From: Heliopora coerulea
Taxonomy: Eukaryota; Cnidaria; Anthozoa; Scleralcyonacea; Helioporidae
Assembly: GCA_030142905.1 (NCBI GenBank)
Contig: JASJOG010000076.1
Coordinates: forward strand, 1,069,001-1,133,000
Reading direction: 5' to 3'
Length of the DNA stretch: 64,000 bases
Of the stretch, positions 10,814 to 41,504 are shown piece by piece (within the stretch, counting starts at the first letter, position 1; each line of letters opens with the position of its first letter). The notes beneath the pieces were generated by a model. The model searched no databases. It saw only the letters and a list, made by a program, of their open reading frames with translations, and had not been told where the DNA came from. A program made the translations under genes and the position numbers.

Positions 10814-13576
10814 ACAGTGGTCAGCAAATCAATGAAGTACTTTTTTTTTTTTTTTTAATAAACAACAATCGACTTCAACTAGCAAATATTACGGTCATAA
10901 GGTGTGCATTGGCAATGACAATTCCGAAACTAATTATCATCACAGGCAAGTAGCATCTGACAACTACTGCTAATATCTATTTTTATAAAATGATGTAATC
11001 GTTCTCATTACGTGAGACACACCTTTGAAACTGGAGCCAAGCTGTCTGGCTCGACATTAAAGCTGAGTGCTGGATTATTGACTGTATTACCAACAGAAAA
11101 TGAAGATGGTCGTCAGAATTTTGATGTAGTAAGTTATACAACATATATGAAGGCCAAAGGTAAACTTACCAACAATATCAAGCTGCACTAAAAATGACAT
11201 TCGTATAATTTTGTTCTTTGTTTACATATTATGATAAAAACGCTGTTTTGATCCGTAGCCAGTTACATACTTATTTCAACTGATTTCACCTGAATAAATC
11301 GCTACAATCCATAACAACGGACCGCTCTTTATGTACGTCTAGTAAAGGAATTGTTAATGAAACAGTAAAACTGAACGAAACTGTTCTGTCATGTCAAGTG
11401 CTGCCATTTCAATATGCCATCACTCAAACATGTTCTTAATTGCCGCTAGACAATTATTGTGGTGTATTGTGTCAAAGTGCTATGAATTATAAGACACATT
11501 TGCTTGCGAATAAAATAAAATGTGGTCAAGAAGGTTTTTTGAAATTTATAATCTGATATTCAGACAAATTTTACAACAAATACACGAGCATTTTCGCTGG
11601 TTGTGGTGCCTGGAGTATCGTTTGTGTTTACATGACAACAGCAAATATATTTGTCAATGACCTTTTGCCACTGTTCAGAAACATCAAACAGGAGCTTTAG
11701 AACAATTCTTCGGTGTTAATGTCACTAATACGCATTCACAACTGCGAAATATTTGCTAAAATTCAAGTGAACACTCAAAGTTTAGTTGACATCTTTTTGG
11801 TATCTGGTGTGACATCAATGATTTTATCGAAAACAACCCCGACGTTTGGAGCTCTCTACATGTGACTTTTCAATTACCCAAGCCAAATTTTTTATATGTT
11901 ATAATGCTATAACAGAGCGTTCTTATGATATAAATTTTATGGTAAAATTTAATGTACCAGGACATTAATTTTGCCTTTGAAATTTCCTTATTTTACGCAA
12001 TTTTCTCGAGGTGTTGAAACTGACAAACTTCGGGCACACTGAAGGGTTTATAAAAATGCCTGTATTTCTGACTTTATGTAATTTTCTGGTTGAAAAAATA
12101 ACCAAGTACTGAAGTGTGAAAGTTCGTACTGATAGAATGAGCCATTTTGATTCACGACGGTGTTATATGTTGCTAATTTTCGCTAGACAGGAAACGGCGT
12201 CTCTGACCGGCACGGTATTTCACGTTTTACTGCAAAACGAAATATCCCTGGAAAGTTTTATTGTGATTTTCAATAGTAGTTCACCAAAAGGATTGTACTG
12301 ACAAAATATGAAAAAATCCGAAAATTCATGTTTGTCCACCAGTTCTCGATATTTACAGTCAACCGCTCATAACTGTCTGTCTGTGTCTGGGTTTTTGGGA
12401 ACGATAAATAAAACCTTATTTTCTCAATTGTGAGTGAATATTTTGTGAGTTGTTGGGCGAAACAATTCGGGAGGCAAATCCCCGACAGACCTACCAGCTG
12501 CTTGCACTTGAAAAGTGAACTTCAAAGCAAGTTCTTGGGTGGTATCATCTTTACAGTTTTTGTTTTTGGTTCCGTTTTCTTATATATTCCAGAAGAAAAC
12601 TATATAGCAACATACGTAAGTATTTTCATTTATGGATATCTTATTTCATTATAAGAATAACCCATTTATTGCTTTCCATATTGCCAACCTTTTACCAACT
12701 TTTGCCAGATATTAAAATTAATATTTCCTATCACGATAAAGGAATTTGATTGCATTTACAGAATTTGTCATTGCCAGAATCTTCATGTGATTGCCAGACT
12801 CTTCACAATGAAACAAAACAAAATTCCAGGAAGCAGATCCCTAACAGAGAGAGCGCTTACGGCGCGTTTGCCACCCAATACAAAAACCGCTACGCGATCC
12901 CTGACAAAATCTTCCGAAATAAAACTATGTGTTGCTACAGAAAACTGTAAGGGGTTCTGATCTTCAATGTTGTTGGTTATGAGAAAATAAGTTGTATTTT
13001 TGTAAGTAGCGTTTTGAAGATGCACGGATGAAGGAACTTCTAATGAAGTGCTTGATCTGAGGACCATATGTCGTCCATATGGCAATTTTTACGAGAAAAT
13101 TAGCCCCAACTGAAATAAGCCGTAAACGGTGCGTTCATAAGAGAATTTTCGAGTCTTTAGAGTAGCCACGTCGCTAATTTTTCTCGTATAAATAAGTTCC
13201 GTGTTTTCTGAGTGATTATATGCGTCCTTTAGCTGTGGATTTAAAGCAGCAGACACTATTAAGATGACAGATACTAAAATACTTTGTCTGTATGCCAAAC
13301 TTTAGAATGAACGACGATTAAGAATTGAACTGCACTTCATTTTGCCTCACACCTTTGACACAACTTTAAGCACAATTTTTAAGATTTCTACCAACGTAAA
13401 TTATCAACCAGAACTGAAAGTGACATAATGAAGTCGACAACCAGAAGACCAAAATACACTGACCAAGTTCGTCCGGCACGTATATCATCGCAGTTCGAAA
13501 TTAGAAGTAAATTTCAGCAACATTGTCCTGGTGTCTCATGCAACCCAAGAATTACACGTGCTAATGGCTACACTGT
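10814..13576. other. Long stretch without a recognised gene
   Basis: About 2.7 kb of AT-rich DNA with only short open frames on both strands. The minus-strand frames at 12783-13085 and 13089-13298 show no motif; the second begins at TTG, not ATG, although it starts with a hydrophobic run. Upstream control sequence for the six-exon gene would lie just after 10813, but no clear promoter motif is seen. Confidence 0.5.
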
Positions 13577-14737
13577 CTAACTCTTGAACCTGTCATGAAC
13601 AATAAGCTGTTCATATGGACTCGAAAATGAATATTTTTTAATCTCTCCATTACCAAATTGGCTGGGATCCCTTAGAGCTGGTATTCCCCACTTCTTGGAC
13701 AACAATGATAGCACAGATTGGTCATGACGATGATCTCTGAACGATTTAGCATTTGGCATTCCCATAGTGCTCGCATCATCTGAAGCAATCCGTCTGTCCG
13801 AGAGGTAAGCTAACCACTCCATGACAAACTGAACCGATGAACAGGTCTTCCTCACGATAACAAACGAAGCAAGACGCTGATAAGATCGTGCAGCTTCTGA
13901 AATATTCATATCCATCAGAATCAAGGCATCTTTCTTCGTGTACTCATCTTCAGTTTTATCCAAAGTAAATACAACGATACCATGTTCTGACTCTTGACAT
14001 AATTTCAAAAGTGGGGCAGCAGGCTTGATGAGATACGCTCCGGCGTCTTGGTACATCACCAAGTCTCCTTCGACCATATTTTCCATCAAAGTTTTCAATA
14101 AAATGTAAGGTTTCCACAACCAATATCCAGCGCCACGTCCGCTCGTGAGAACATTAGAGTGAGTCTGCCGAAATTTTGAAGAAAGGGATGACATGTCGAA
14201 AGACCGAGCACAATCAAAACCACCAACACTTTTCGCTTTATCGACAGCACGGCGTTTTGCACGACCACAACAATTATGTCCGAATGTAATAAATATTTTA
14301 CGACTTTTCATGTCTCTGGCACTGACGTTGTAGTACTTGAATTTCCTTGGCGTTTCCTCCGAGCTTTTACTATCCTTGTAATTCAGGATATTCAAGAGGT
14401 GCGATTTTGAGACACGATCCTTGAACGGCCAAAGTGTCTCCTGGCCACCGAATGGCAAAGGGATCTTTTCCCCGTCCAAAATTCTCCGAGCAATCTGAAA
14501 CAAGGGCTCACACTCACCTTTTGGAAGCAAAACTTTGACATCAAGTAGCGGACAATCAGAATGACTGGTTTTCCAAATAGCCAAGCAAGCTAGCGTAATC
14601 ATCAATGCAGAAAAAATCGAGATCTTCCTCAACGTATGTTTTCTTTGAAAACCAACTTGACCAGTTTGCCTTATGACGATCCACCGACTCCAATCAATTG
14701 AAGAACTGATGAGGCTCAATATTCCTTCACAAGCCAT
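13577..14737 (-). CDS. Putative type II membrane glycosyltransferase, single exon
   Basis: An intact ATG-to-TAG frame encodes 386 residues. A basic segment is followed by one membrane helix at residues 39-57 (ISIFSALMITLACLAIW), the layout of Golgi type II transferases. The catalytic region contains GRGAGYWLWKPYIL at 200-213, YQDAGAY at 229-235 (a DxD-like metal/nucleotide-sugar site) and DHRHDQS at 335-341. This trio is typical of a GT-A-like family with bacterial and marine invertebrate members; donor and acceptor sugars cannot be predicted. The gene has no intron, unlike WRN, PAQR4 and KCNQ here, and sits directly beside a DNA transposon. Retroposition or lateral transfer are possible, but many animal glycosyltransferase genes are single-exon. 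The family assignment is from motifs. Confidence 0.72.
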   Translation of the reverse strand: MACEGILSLISSSIDWSRWIVIRQTGQVGFQRKHTLRKISIFSALMITLACLAIWKTSHSDCPLLDVKVLLPKGECEPLFQIARRILDGEKIPLPFGGQETLWPFKDRVSKSHLLNILNYKDSKSSEETPRKFKYYNVSARDMKSRKIFITFGHNCCGRAKRRAVDKAKSVGGFDCARSFDMSSLSSKFRQTHSNVLTSGRGAGYWLWKPYILLKTLMENMVEGDLVMYQDAGAYLIKPAAPLLKLCQESEHGIVVFTLDKTEDEYTKKDALILMDMNISEAARSYQRLASFVIVRKTCSSVQFVMEWLAYLSDRRIASDDASTMGMPNAKSFRDHRHDQSVLSLLSKKWGIPALRDPSQFGNGEIKKYSFSSPYEQLIVHDRFKS

Positions 14738-14859
14738 CTTCTAACATGTCGGAAACTATGTGAGCCACGAGCGAGGTGCGAGTGTGTTAAGAGAATAATT
14801 AGAATTATATTTAGGTCAGGTTACGGTATCAGGTTAAACAAAAGTACGAAGTAGCCAAT

Positions 14860-14934
14860 TCGCGTTTACCAAAACGAGCGGGAGAATGGGTTCGAGTTTT
14901 TGCCCCAAAGCATATAGGGATGGATTGGCTGGAC
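14860..14934 (+). repeat. Left terminal inverted repeat of ISL2EU element
   Basis: 75 bp, matching the reverse complement of 17131-17205 with two mismatches. It includes the start of the element at TCGCGTTTACC. Confidence 0.9.
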
Positions 14935-14944
14935 ACAAACTAAG

Positions 14945-15344
14945 ATGGCGTCGCCTGAGACGAAGGATTGCTTGCAAGTCAAAGACATTCAGGCAGTAAA
15001 TTTGACAGATGATATTCCAGGAGCAAAACTTGAGTGCGAAATAATAAAGCAATGTAGTGTCACCCAGTTAAAGCGCTGGTTGTTGTGTCGTGGAGCGAAA
15101 ACGTCCGGTATATTTTTATCAAGTACAGCAACAATTGTATGTGACTGATAGACATTGGTGTGACTTTGTTGTAAAAGGATCACTTGGCACAGGACTGTTT
15201 TGCGAAAGAGTGTCATTTAGTTCTGAATTTTGGAAAGCTACCCTGGTCAAGCTTGAAGAGTTTTTCGATAGATGGTTAGCACCAGAGATAGCCTACCCAA
15301 GGATAAAGCATGGACTCAGTAAATTGGATGGTCGTTTTCTTTGA
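14945..15344 (+). pseudogene. SAP-YqaJ nuclease gene of ISL2EU, internally deleted
   Basis: The frame from ATG 14945 (MASPETKDC...) contains a SAP-like DNA-binding start, VTQLKRWLLCRGAKTSG. Around 15100-15110 similarity jumps to another frame that carries the C-terminal half of a YqaJ/lambda-exonuclease-like domain: YFYQVQQQLYVTDRHWCDF (the QxQ motif region), up to the stop at 15342-15344. The SWIM-like middle and the upstream acidic and Lys catalytic residues of the nuclease are absent. A deletion of more than 1 kb with a frame change explains this. The gene lies 10 bp inside the left inverted repeat and faces the transposase. Confidence 0.7.
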
Positions 15345-15569
15345 ATAGTGTCGTTTCGGGATAAATGTTTGATAGTTAGCTAACTAATATTTGCTCAACT
15401 AGTTAGCTGATGTCAGCTCAAGTTAAAGTATTGATTTTTCATACCAAAAGCAAATTATTTTTCCAACTCCACATATAAGTGACATCACCTAAAATCAGTC
15501 TAAAATCCATTGCAAGGGTTAAGTGCACTCACTCTAACATGGGCATTATCTATCTATTTCAAAATCTAT

Positions 15570-17087
15570 TTAGTTTATCAAAGGAGGGAGGAAATTGGAC
15601 AATGCACAAACAACAATTAAAATATCTGAGGCAATTGGAGTAAGTACAATAGGAATTCTGTGATCAAAGATGTGCCAGTTTTTAAGTCGTTCCATTAGCC
15701 TTTCCACATGAATACGCAGACTAGCAACTTTCTTGTTATGTTCACTATCTTTTTTGGAGAACTGACTTGAACCTTTAAGGAATACAGGAATAACCAGGGA
15801 AGCCCCAACTGAAGCCAGCTCATCCTGGCAGTTGAAGCCTTTGTCTGCCATCACTTGGTCACCAGGTCTAAGGTTGTTTAGAAAGCCACTCTGTTTGGTA
15901 ATTTCTTTGTCTGAAATGCTGCCTGAAAAAAATTCACTAACAAAGCATAGTGCTCCAGTTGGGGTGATACCAAGCAGAGCCTTTGCAGTGGTTTTGGGCT
16001 TGTACGATGAATAGCAAGCAGACTGTGCATCAAGAGAAGAGGGCTTTTCTAGCTCAATCTCAGTACAGTCGACAATCACTGTGAGATGTGGGTAAAAATG
16101 CCTAAACACTGGTGGCATATGGACGCTTATTTTGTCTGCTGTAGGAATTCTTATCAGAGGCTCAAACTCACATCGCAAAAATCGTATCCATGCTTTTACT
16201 ACTCTTGATACTGTCATAGGACACACACTAAATCTATGAGAAAGGTCTTTTTCAAAAAGACCAAGACGTATTCTCATAAGCACAAGTATAAACTCCTCAA
16301 AAGTTGACAGAACTCTTGGCCTTCCAATCTTTCTCTGACCTTCACCTCCAGATGAGGTCTTTTCAGTGTCATAGTTAATATTTTCTGCACTGTCTTTGAC
16401 AATATTATAACACAGCATCAAAGCATCATAATCAGGAAGTCCTGTGTAGAAATTTATGTCTTCGGGACTGTCTTTATATTTGTCTATGTCAAATATTGGC
16501 TTACTTAGCTTAAACTGTAGGTGACTAACTTTTTGTCGAAGTTTTGAATTTTCATTTTGAACTAACTCGTGTTCTTTAGTTAGTTTTGCTAGTGCAATCT
16601 TTAATGCTGTTACTTCAGATTGAAGCTTTTCCTCCCTGTTTATGATATGAAATAAATCCTCAGATTTAATATCAGTCTGTGTACTTGACTCTTACGGCCC
16701 ATCCTGGCGTTGTGCGTAAGGTTGTTGATCGACTTCGTTCGAAAGTTCCTCGTTGAGCGGGTCGTTGAAAGTATTTTGCTTGTTCTTTTTCGCTGGAATG
16801 TTCTCCTTTTGGGGGAATAGTCTTTTCAGAACTCTTCGTTGTGAAGGCTGTTTGTTCCAAGGAAAGATTGTTGGCAAATGAGAACGGGAAAGCTTTTTAC
16901 CTCCTTCGAAATGAGCAGCGCAAATTCTTGTCTGTTGAGAATCAAGTTTAAGTGTTTCATTCTTTAGGATTATCTTGTATGTCTTTCTCAAACTTTCATC
17001 CTTTGGAATACGATAAAATTCCAGTCCAGGAGAGTTTCGATGGCTATTCGTACAGCCAGGGACACAGCAATTGAAATGGTGGGGCAT
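15570..17087 (-). pseudogene. ISL2EU transposase: THAP finger, coiled coil, DDE domain; one stop
   Basis: The ATG at 17087 gives MPHHFNCCVPGCTNSH, the start of a THAP C2CH finger. It continues to ICAAHF and the LPTIFP box (AVPTIF in relatives). A heptad-like coiled coil follows (about 16680-16500, LKIALAKLTKEHELV). The catalytic DDE_Tnp_4 domain shows IVDCTEIEL, VMADKGFNC and HVERLMERLKNW as the D, D and E motifs, ending at the stop 15570-15572. One TAA at 16692-16694, just after the THAP segment, is the only break in 506 codons. Relatives bind the inverted repeats through THAP and cut DNA through the DDE site. With the stop, only the THAP part could be made. Confidence 0.85.
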
Positions 17088-17130
17088 TTCAAACCATAAA
17101 CTTGTGCAGCGATTCAAACATGGCGGATCT

Positions 17131-17205
17131 GTCCAGCCAATCCATCCCTATATGCTTTGGGGCAAAAACTCGAACCCATTCTTCCGCTCGTTTAGGTAAA
17201 CGCGA
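17131..17205 (-). repeat. Right terminal inverted repeat of ISL2EU element
   Basis: 75 bp, the inverted partner of 14860-14934. It ends ...GGTAAACGCGA next to AT at 17206-17207. Confidence 0.9.
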
Positions 17206-17214
17206 ATAAGATAT

Positions 17215-20200
17215 CAGTGGAAGGGAGTGTAGCAACATCATCAGAGTGAAAGATAATATCAAAGAAAGAAAATTCGCGATGGAAGAGTCCTCTAGAGGAC
17301 CAGGTAAAAGAGTGGGTCAATGGCATTGAAGAGAAACTGAAAGCTGTCGACGAGAAGGTTGTGGAGTTGCGCTGCATTAAAGAAAAAATCATCAGAGAAA
17401 CCCGAGCGCTAGAAAAGGCAGAAGCTGACAAAGAAGACATAGTTCTTCAGCAAGCAAGGCACGAATTAAAGTTATGTCAAGAGCGCGAGATTTTAGAACA
17501 ACAACTAAAATTTCAAAAGGCACTGGAATCAAGCCGGCAGAGCTAAGGGAGTAAAACAGTTTCGACGAAGCTACCCAAACTTTCAATCACGAAATTCGAC
17601 GGAAAATGCGCGAACTGGTTGCCCTTTTGGAACAAGTTTCATGCGGAAACAGACAGTGCTGACCTTCCATCGGTAATGAAGTTCGCGTATCTTAAAGAGC
17701 TAGTTGAACCTAAAGTGAGGGCTGACACATCGATGGATTACCACTAACCACCGAAGGTTATACCAGAGCTAAAAACGTCCTGGAAAGCGAATATGGGAAG
17801 ACAAGTGAAATTGTCAACGCTTACGTTCAAAACATATTACAGCTGTCAGTCATTAAAGATGTCGATTCTACCGAAGTAAATAACTTTTATAAAACATTAC
17901 TTTATAACGTACTGTCGCTATAAACGTTGGGAAAGCTTGAGTGGGTGAATGGCATGACAAGAAGTGTGCTGGATAAGTTACAATACTGGGATTTGTTACA
18001 CCTCATAGGCACATTAAAAAAGTGGAAAGATAACATATCATATCAACTCTTGGGTTGAACAGAGTGCCAACGAAAGCCGAGAGAAACGAAGGGAGAGACG
18101 AGACAGGTTCTTTAACACGAGCACCAAGAAGCATGGTTGCATGTACTGCGATGACGTCAACGCAAGTCCCGAGAGTTTACACGCGTGGTGGGGATAGATG
18201 AAGAAGGTCCTGGCGTCAATGAAGTTATGTTTTAACTGTAACGGCTCGAGACATAGAACTACAGAATGTAAAAGCACGACCCATTGTCAACACTGCAAAC
18301 AAAGGCACCATACGTCCATTTGCCCGGCGAAAGAGAAGCTATTAATAGCCACTGAACAAAACACAGAAAAAGTAGTCTATCCTGTAGTTAATGTTAACGT
18401 AGGGAGGAGTGGAGTGCCGTGCACTTCTGGATACAGAAGCGGGAAGCTCCTATGCGTGAGCAGCACTACAAGACAAATTTCCAAAACGGTCAAAGTCGAA
18501 GGAAGTGCGTCGAATTGAGATTATGCATGGTTCATCGACTGGTGAGGTAACCCTATCATTCATGTGTTGAACCTACAGATGGCAGTCTAAATTTACAAGT
18601 GGAAGTCACAGAGTCGAACGGGGCAAGCTATTCTCGATTGACAATCCACACTATCAAGAGATAATTAAGTCGTACAAACACTTGGAAAAAGTTCACATGG
18701 TGGATAATGATCCCAAACCGTTCTTGCCAGTACACCTTATCCTGGAAGCAAGCGAGTATGCCAGCCATCAAGACCGCAGAACCACAGCGTGTTGGTCACC
18801 CCGGAGAACCTGCAGCTGAAGCGACAAAGTTTGGGCGGACTATCATGTCTCCTGGCAGAGAATTCGACAAATCCAAGATGCTGTTAACCCAAAGGAGCCA
18901 CATTGACTATGAAGATTTGTGTCGACTGGATGTCCTTGGCCTGCAAGTCAACCCTGAACATGACCAACAAACAGTTCATGCTGAGTTCCGTTAACAATTG
19001 GTACGTGACCCTGAAGGATGGTATTGTAATAATATGATCTAATGTGATTGAATAATTATGCATGCGATTTGATTGGGTAAATGAAACACTATGTAATTTG
19101 ATAATGATATATAGCATGGGAACAATAAATTCAATAATATATAGAAGACAATCAGTACACAGGGGCAGTTACCGAGTATAGCACATGGGGCATTGATCTA
19201 CTATTCTACTTTAAATAAAAATATATAAAAATATACAAAGCAGTAGTGGTATTATAGGTATGGGACGGGCTTGTTATGGAAAGCCAACCATCCTCCTTTA
19301 CCCAGCAACAAGACAGGAAGTCTAAGTCGACTGGAGCGCCTCCAACACAATTTGGAACGAATGGATGCCACTCAGAGATATAGTGAGGTGATCGAGCAAC
19401 GAAAGAAAGAAGGGATAATAGAGTCCGCCACCGAGCTACCAACAGCAAAGGAGTTCTATATATCCCATAGGCCCGTGATGTGAATGGAAGGTGAATCAAC
19501 AAAGTTGCGCTTGGTGTACGATGCATCCGCCTGTGCAAACCCTTCAGTTCCTAGTTCAAATGACTGCCTGTATGCTGGTCCGCCACTCCAGAACAAGTTG
19601 TGGAATGTCCTGGCACGTACGCGGTTTCATCCCGTCGCTTTATCTGGTGATATAAAGCAACCCTTTCTACAAGTCAGGATAAAGGAAGAAGGGAGACATT
19701 CTCTCAGATTCCACTGGAAAACCAAGGAACAGTCTCAACCAGAAACACTGAGATTCACACGAGCCCTTATTTGGCTTAATTTGTTCACCCTTTCTTCTTG
19801 GCGCAGTTGTAGATTATCACCTGGAAACCTGGGAGGCTCGTGAACCCGGGCTAGTTGCAGAAATACGTAGACGTCTGTACGTGGATGACTTTCTAAGTGG
19901 GAACTCGACTATGACGAGAGCAAGAGAGGTTAAGGAAGACGTGACCAAGATCTTTAAAGATGCCAAGTTCACCTCACATAAATGGCATTCGAATGCACTT
20001 GAACTAGAAGAGAGCAATGTCAAAGCAGAGGAAGAAGAAACGTTTGCCAAGCAATAACTAAGTCCATTAAATCGTTCAGAGTGCAGCCTCTTGGGTTTAA
20101 CTTGGAACAAACAGAAAAATGAAGTCAGTGTGGGTATCCCGTAAATGGAACAAGCCATAACGAAAAGAGAACTCCTGTGTAATCTTGCCAGAATATAAGA

Positions 20201-20420
20201 TCCTGTGGGACTCGTGTTACCTATTACCCTCAGAGGAAAACACATCTACCGAGAGGCCTGCGAGAAGAAAATTCCCTGGGATGTGTAGTTACCAAAACCA
20301 TAAATTTCCGAGTCCTCAAATGGGTGAAGGAGCTCCCTGAAAGAGTTGTCCACATTTTGTTAATCGATGCTACTCGTCTTTCCGGGATGAGACTGTGTTG
20401 CCGAACGAGTCGAGATACAC
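17215..20420 (+). mobile_element. Degenerate BEL/Pao LTR retrotransposon body
   Basis: Plus-strand gag-pol remains with many stops and frame changes. The gag starts with a charged coiled coil (17361-17546). A DUF1759-like block follows at about 17560-18060 (LPKLSITKFDGKCANW, AYLKELVEP). Two zinc knuckles at 18225-18330 read CFNCNGSRHRTTEC and CQHCKQRHHTSIC. The protease active site near 18430 reads LLDTEAGSSYA, with Glu where Gly is normal. The pol linker (DYEDLCRLDVLGL) at 18900 continues after an insertion into reverse transcriptase at 19270-20050 (LRLVYDASA, then YVDD at 19878-19889 in another frame). No LTRs were identified. The ISL2EU right end is directly adjacent, so that element may have jumped into or next to this one. 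Certainly non-functional. Confidence 0.82.
19025..19256. mobile_element. 232-bp insertion inside BEL/Pao pol (solo LTR or MITE)
   Basis: The pol reading frame ends at ...DPEGWY and resumes 232 bp later at GLLWKANHPPLP. The pentamer GGTAT lies at both borders (19020-19024 and 19257-19261), as expected for a 5-bp target duplication. The insert begins with TG and contains AATAAA and tandem AT-rich sequence, which would fit a short solo LTR, but it ends in TA rather than CA. A non-autonomous DNA element is the alternative. Confidence 0.5.
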
Positions 20421-20639
20421 AAACTCTAACTGGTGAATACAAATTACAAAGAAATTTAACAGCAAGTTTTATTTCTATCAAATTATAAAAGATGAGCGTA
20501 TAAGAGTTGGTCATATAATTACATGCTGAGTTCAAAGACTTAGCAACTCTGATATTCTTGTAAAAGTAGAATGTTATGTAAGCAGGGTTTATCAATTTGG
20601 TAAAAAGCCATAAAGTTGAGAAAACTGACAAAACGTAGG

Positions 20640-21145
20640 AGAGCAGATATTGACGTTTCGAGCACAGGACCTTCATATTTACTAACTAAAATGTCAGCAG
20701 TTTGCTCGCCCTTCACGATGGCTAGAAATCTTCCATGTCCGCCATTTTCGGCTTCAGTCTTTGATTGGTAGTTAGCCTTCCAGTTATAATAGAGTTCAGT
20801 GCACATGCTTTACTTTGGTAAGAAAGGCAAACAGCTTATGACGGAGTTAAAAAGAAAATTGAAACGATGGTTCAGACATCCTAACACAAAGATCAAAGCG
20901 AGAACAAGAACCACGAAAGTAGTTCATCACCAACGTAAAGGACCTCACATCGAATGATCTTAAAATCAAATGTAGTATACGATTTACTCGTACAGGTTGC
21001 AGCTGCTCCAATGTAGGCCAATCGGTTAGAAATCTCGATGAACGCATCAACCAACACCTACCTACCAATAAAGGTAGCGCAACCAAACGACACATTCTTT
21101 CCTGCAATACCACTGACATCAAAAGAACCATAACAACACTATAAT
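20640..21145 (+). mobile_element. Penelope-like element fragment with GIY-YIG remains
   Basis: The sequence TTGACGTTTCGAGC near 20650 resembles the repeats found at Penelope-like element ends. From about 20953 a frame reads SNDLKIKCSIRFTRTG, then CSNVGQSVRNLDERINQHL and KRHILSCNTTDI. This corresponds to the C-terminal GIY-YIG endonuclease, with the YVG part decayed. The reverse transcriptase is not seen. It lies just after the BEL/Pao remains. Confidence 0.5.
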
Positions 21146-21454
21146 AATCCTGTTCATGTCAAAATACGTCAACCATCATTAAATCGCGGACTAAAATCTA
21201 CCAAAACTCCAATTATTTGCTTTATGACACTCGCCACAATTTTTATTTGCCACTTCACTGTGATTCGTAAATACCCGAAGATATAGTCGAAAACGTAAAA
21301 CAAATCGGTTTTTAGTTCTTACTAGAATATGCAAATTATATTCGGAATTACAATTATTATATTAGTATCACACCCTATTCATTTCTTCAGGGAGCTATTA
21401 TTTTTATCACAATTTACATCACTATTTACATGGAGTTATACCGGAGAAATTCGA

Positions 21455-21615
21455 TGATTAATCGAAACAACCGGAGAAAACCTGCGACGCTTGGTGGAGT
21501 TAAAATGAACATTCTTCGCACATGTGACCAAGGTAACTTTAATCAGATAGTTGCATGGAGCCGGAATCGAACCCTAGTGGCACTGTGCCATCAACACTCG
21601 CGTTCTTTGGAATTT
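21455..21615 (-). repeat. tRNA-derived SINE, copy 1
   Basis: Read on the minus strand it contains TGGCACAGTGCCACTAGG, then GGTTCGATTCC, which look like the A and B boxes of a tRNA-type pol III promoter. The body has CTCCATGCAACTATCTGATT and GTTACCTTGGTCACATG, shared with copies at about 32125 and 44003. Confidence 0.6.
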
Positions 21616-22082
21616 GAAGGAATATTTGTAAAGCCACGAGGAAAATTAGCGATTAAATTCCCCACAGGGTATTTGCCTGTGTTATTTTTTTCCGGAAGAA
21701 GAAAAATTTCTGTTACACCCGTTAGCCCCATGTGGGTGAATTGGGTTTGAAATTTGAAGGTTTTGAGATCTGGTCTACCTATAGATCTTTTTAAACGTCA
21801 TCTGACGTCTAAAAGGAATTTCTGGGTTTGTTATAAAGTAATACGCTTATCTTAAATTTCAACAGTTTGTGATATTACCCGAGCCGGAGAGAATTTAAAG
21901 CTACGATATTTGAAAATGGTGTTGATTACCAATCGTCGCGTACAAATGTACAACGTCCATAACTGTACTAGCTGTCATACGGTGGTTGTAACCAGTGTCC
22001 AATATATTTTTAAAGCAGTCTTTTTAAAGTTTCAAAATACTTTAAACTGTTATTATACATGCAGAATACTTGAATTAAAACA

Positions 22083-22118
22083 TATACATATATATATATA
22101 TATATATACACACACACT
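22083..22118. repeat. (TA)n microsatellite
   Basis: Pure TA run followed by ACACACAC, located in the 3' flank of the WRN gene. Confidence 0.9.
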
Positions 22119-22136
22119 CATAAAGAATATTACTGT

Positions 22137-22142
22137 TTTATT
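22137..22142 (-). terminator. Polyadenylation signal of WRN
   Basis: AATAAA on the minus strand, about 60 bases after the WRN stop codon. Position and consensus support use; no transcript evidence. Confidence 0.55.
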
Positions 22143-22201
22143 CATATTAACAAAAATATCAACCTATCTGTCTTATCTGTCCAGTCCTTTAGATGGCCCG
22201 T

Positions 22202-41504
<19,303 letters not shown>

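Larger units (their letters stand above)
14860..17205. mobile_element. ISL2EU-type DNA transposon, complete ends
   Basis: The element has terminal inverted repeats of 75 bp at 14860-14934 and 17131-17205 that differ at only two positions (both begin TCGCGTTTACC). An AT dinucleotide lies outside each end (14858-14859 and 17206-17207), consistent with a 2-bp target duplication. Inside are two convergent genes: a SAP/YqaJ remnant on the plus strand and a THAP plus DDE transposase on the minus strand. A YqaJ-like nuclease together with a DDE_Tnp_4-like transposase is the known hallmark of the ISL2EU superfamily. Both genes are broken, so this copy cannot move by itself, but its near-identical ends suggest recent insertion. 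Confidence 0.85.
21146..22130. other. Intergenic stretch holding a SINE copy and an AT microsatellite
   Basis: No gene is recognised. It contains the minus-strand SINE copy at about 21455-21615 and a (TA)n tract at 22083-22118. Confidence 0.5.

Noticed and set aside
13089..13298. Secreted small protein with an N-terminal hydrophobic run
   Set aside because: The frame starts at TTG, no ATG is available, and there are no neighbours or motifs to support it.
21540..21615. Possible tRNA gene on the minus strand
   Set aside because: A and B box-like words are present but the acceptor and anticodon stems do not pair; the similarity to two other copies shows it is a SINE.
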